16,188 nt of DNA from DTU078 sp033808535 (GTDB taxonomy: Bacteria > Bacillota > Clostridia > Oscillospirales > CAG-272), in NCBI GenBank assembly GCA_033808535.1, contig JAPXNL010000038.1:1-16188 (forward strand), written 5' to 3'. The position numbers and the translations under genes are program-made. Every line of letters begins with the position of its first letter. The stretch's first letter is position 1. Below the pieces are notes generated by a model. That model searched no databases and was not told where the DNA came from. It saw only the letters and a list, made by a program, of their open reading frames with translations. Positions 14,965-16,188 of the stretch are shown one piece after another.

Positions 14965-15983
14965 CAGCGAGCGAAGTAAAAAGCGCGCTCGACGCGCTGG
15001 GCAGCGCCCGCATGGGCGTTGTGGGCGATTTCTGTGTGGACATCTACTGGTACGCCGACATGAAGCTGTCGGAGCTGTCGCGCGAAACTCCGCACTTCCC
15101 GCTCCCGGTGGTGGAGGAGCGGTTTTCGCCGGGCGCGGCGGGCAATGTCGCGGCGAATCTCGCGGCGCTGGAGCTATGCCGTGTCGAGGTCTGCGGCGTC
15201 GCCGGGCCCGACTGGCGCGGGGCTCTGCTCACGCAGTCGCTTGAGCGCTGCGGTGTGGACGCGTCGGGGCTGATCGTCGAGGACGGGCGCTTTACAAACG
15301 CGTACTGCAAGCCGATGCGCGCCGGCATCTCCGACGTGGTATACGAGGACCCTCGCATCGACTTTGCGACCCGCCGCCTGATATCGCCAGAAACTGAGGA
15401 GCGCGTTTTAAGCTGGCTGGAGGGAGCGGCGGGACGGCTCGACGGGCTGTGCGTGTGCGACCAGCTCGCGCATGGCGTCATCACGCCGCGCGTGCGTGAG
15501 AAGCTGTCGGAGCTGGCGCAGCGCGGACTGCTTGTCACGGTTGACAGCCGCTACCGCGTGGGCGAATTTCGCGGCGTTACAATAAAGCCGAACGAGGTCG
15601 AGTGCCGGCGCGCGGTACGCGGAGAGGACTCCGCATACGCCGAAACAAGTGAGGTGGCGCTTACAAATGACGCGTGCGAGCTTTCGGTTCGCACGTCGTC
15701 GAATGTGCTGCTGACCATGGGCAGGCGCGGAAGCGCGTACTTCTCGGGCGGCAAGCTATATGCGCGGGTACAGGCACACGAAGTACCGCCGCCGATCGAC
15801 TTTTGCGGCGCGGGCGACACTTACCTGTCGGCGTTCTCGGCGCTCGCCGCTTCCGGTGCGCAGGTTGACGAGGCTATGTATATCGCGGGACTGGCATCTG
15901 AGGTGACGATAAAGAAAGTCGGCGTGACGGGAACAGCAACGCGTGAGGAGATATTGCGTCGCGACGCCGAAGTCCGCAGTTAG
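14961..15983 (+). CDS. PfkB-family kinase resembling the HldE/RfaE kinase domain
   Basis: This 340-residue ribokinase-fold sugar kinase resembles the N-terminal domain of HldE, which phosphorylates heptose 7-phosphate at C1. 'MGVVGDFCVDIYWYAD' (18-33) matches the HldE VVGDVMLDRYWYGD strand. 'PVVEERFSPGAAGNVAANLAAL' spans the PfkB signature 1 glycines (57-70), and GAGD (283-286) carries the catalytic Asp286 after 'IDF'. 'TMGRRGS' (252-258) is the ATP-site strand. There is no C-terminal nucleotidyltransferase domain. The start overlaps the previous stop (ATGA). The 3' end forms one arm of a predicted hairpin terminator. The substrate is probably a heptose or similar phosphate. Confidence 0.82.
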   Translation: MTASEVKSALDALGSARMGVVGDFCVDIYWYADMKLSELSRETPHFPLPVVEERFSPGAAGNVAANLAALELCRVEVCGVAGPDWRGALLTQSLERCGVDASGLIVEDGRFTNAYCKPMRAGISDVVYEDPRIDFATRRLISPETEERVLSWLEGAAGRLDGLCVCDQLAHGVITPRVREKLSELAQRGLLVTVDSRYRVGEFRGVTIKPNEVECRRAVRGEDSAYAETSEVALTNDACELSVRTSSNVLLTMGRRGSAYFSGGKLYARVQAHEVPPPIDFCGAGDTYLSAFSALAASGAQVDEAMYIAGLASEVTIKKVGVTGTATREEILRRDAEVRS

Positions 15984-16021
15984 GACAGCAGACACCACTG
16001 GCGGGTGGACTTCGGTCTTTT
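15967..16021 (+). terminator. Possible terminator overlapping the kinase stop codon
   Basis: CCGAAGTCC (15967-15975, inside the kinase gene) pairs perfectly with GGACTTCGG (16007-16015), followed by TCTTTT. The loop is 31 nt and contains the stop codon. GGACTTCGG also has a weaker rival partner, CCGAAG at 16072-16077. Confidence 0.45.
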
Positions 16022-16182
16022 AAGTCTGCACCCGGAGGGGGCGCTGGGGATACTTCCCCCGTTGGGGGTAGCCGAAGGTAACTAACAAACTTCGATAACA
16101 CCTTCCGAGCTGCAAAAAAAACCCTGTAAGCAGGGGCTCCGGCAAATGGATGAAGATGCCGCCGGACACCGCCAGTGGTGTC
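15991..16182. repeat. 14-bp inverted repeat pair in the end region
   Basis: GACACCACTGGCGG (15991-16004) reappears as its exact reverse complement at 16169-16182. The 164-bp interior is GC-rich, contains a CCCCC-GTT-GGGGG hairpin (16056-16068) and has no plausible gene. It may be a dispersed intergenic repeat. Confidence 0.55.
16114..16135 (-). terminator. Possible terminator of a gene entering from the right
   Basis: On the minus strand CCCTG-CTTA-CAGGG (16135-16122) is followed by eight T (16121-16114). The stem is only 5 bp. It would serve a minus-strand gene beyond the window. Confidence 0.45.
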
Positions 16183-16188
16183 CGGCGG
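16159..16188. terminator. 12-bp perfect hairpin at the window end
   Basis: CCGCCGGACACC (16159-16170) pairs perfectly with 16177-16188 around a GCCAGT loop. The sequence stops at the end of the stem, so a T tract cannot be checked. It is a terminator or repeat-unit hairpin. Confidence 0.5.

Noticed and set aside
15874..16101. 75-codon minus-strand frame over the end block
   Set aside because: Pro/Arg/Ser-rich translation of a hairpin-rich repeat-like region opposite the kinase end; no ribosome site or motif.
1..16188. CRISPR arrays, insertion sequences, rRNA or phage genes
   Set aside because: No regularly spaced repeats, transposase, ribosomal RNA or phage structural motifs were seen.

Overview
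The window looks like chromosomal DNA of a fairly GC-rich member of the Clostridia (Bacillota). The basis is a lipoprotein-type solute-binding protein, an sbcD-sbcC pair, a LytTR regulator beside a DUF3021 membrane protein, strong purine-rich ribosome binding sites, consensus -35/-10 promoters and a tRNA gene with encoded CCA. TGA is used as a normal stop throughout. I cannot name the species.

Layout. Positions 1-1720: a monocistronic lipoprotein solute-binding gene (+) with its own promoter. Positions 1759-5757: the sbcD-sbcC double-strand-break and hairpin nuclease operon (-), with promoter, GTGA overlap and terminator. Positions about 5760-9300: a visibly AT-rich, decayed stretch (mostly -). 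It holds a small hydrophobic ORF disrupted by a 16-bp tandem duplication, a broken MutS-like ATPase gene, a small membrane protein, a lipoprotein gene with at least four frameshifts, a second lipoprotein gene whose lipobox cysteine codon is TGA, and an intact small soluble protein of uncertain family. Positions 9311-11997: an intact operon (-) of LytTR regulator, DUF3021 membrane protein, a 59-residue Gly-rich membrane peptide and a membrane-anchored serine beta-lactamase-like hydrolase. Upstream of its promoter lies a pair of 9-bp direct repeats with a 12-bp spacer, the geometry of a LytTR binding site. Positions 12094-12408: tRNA-Thr(GGU) (-) with a consensus promoter and terminator hairpins.

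Positions 12471-16021 hold the most interesting system: a tightly coupled four-gene operon (+) of GmhA-like sugar-phosphate isomerase, capped HAD phosphatase, deoxyhypusine-synthase-like protein and stand-alone HldE-like PfkB kinase. Genes overlap or abut by 0-4 nt. The isomerase and kinase resemble the first two steps of heptose-phosphate synthesis. However, the phosphatase is not GmhB-like, no nucleotidyltransferase or epimerase is present, and a deoxyhypusine-synthase fold sits in the middle. I read it as a candidate undescribed sugar-modification pathway. The last 170 bases are non-coding, with several hairpins and a 14-bp inverted repeat.
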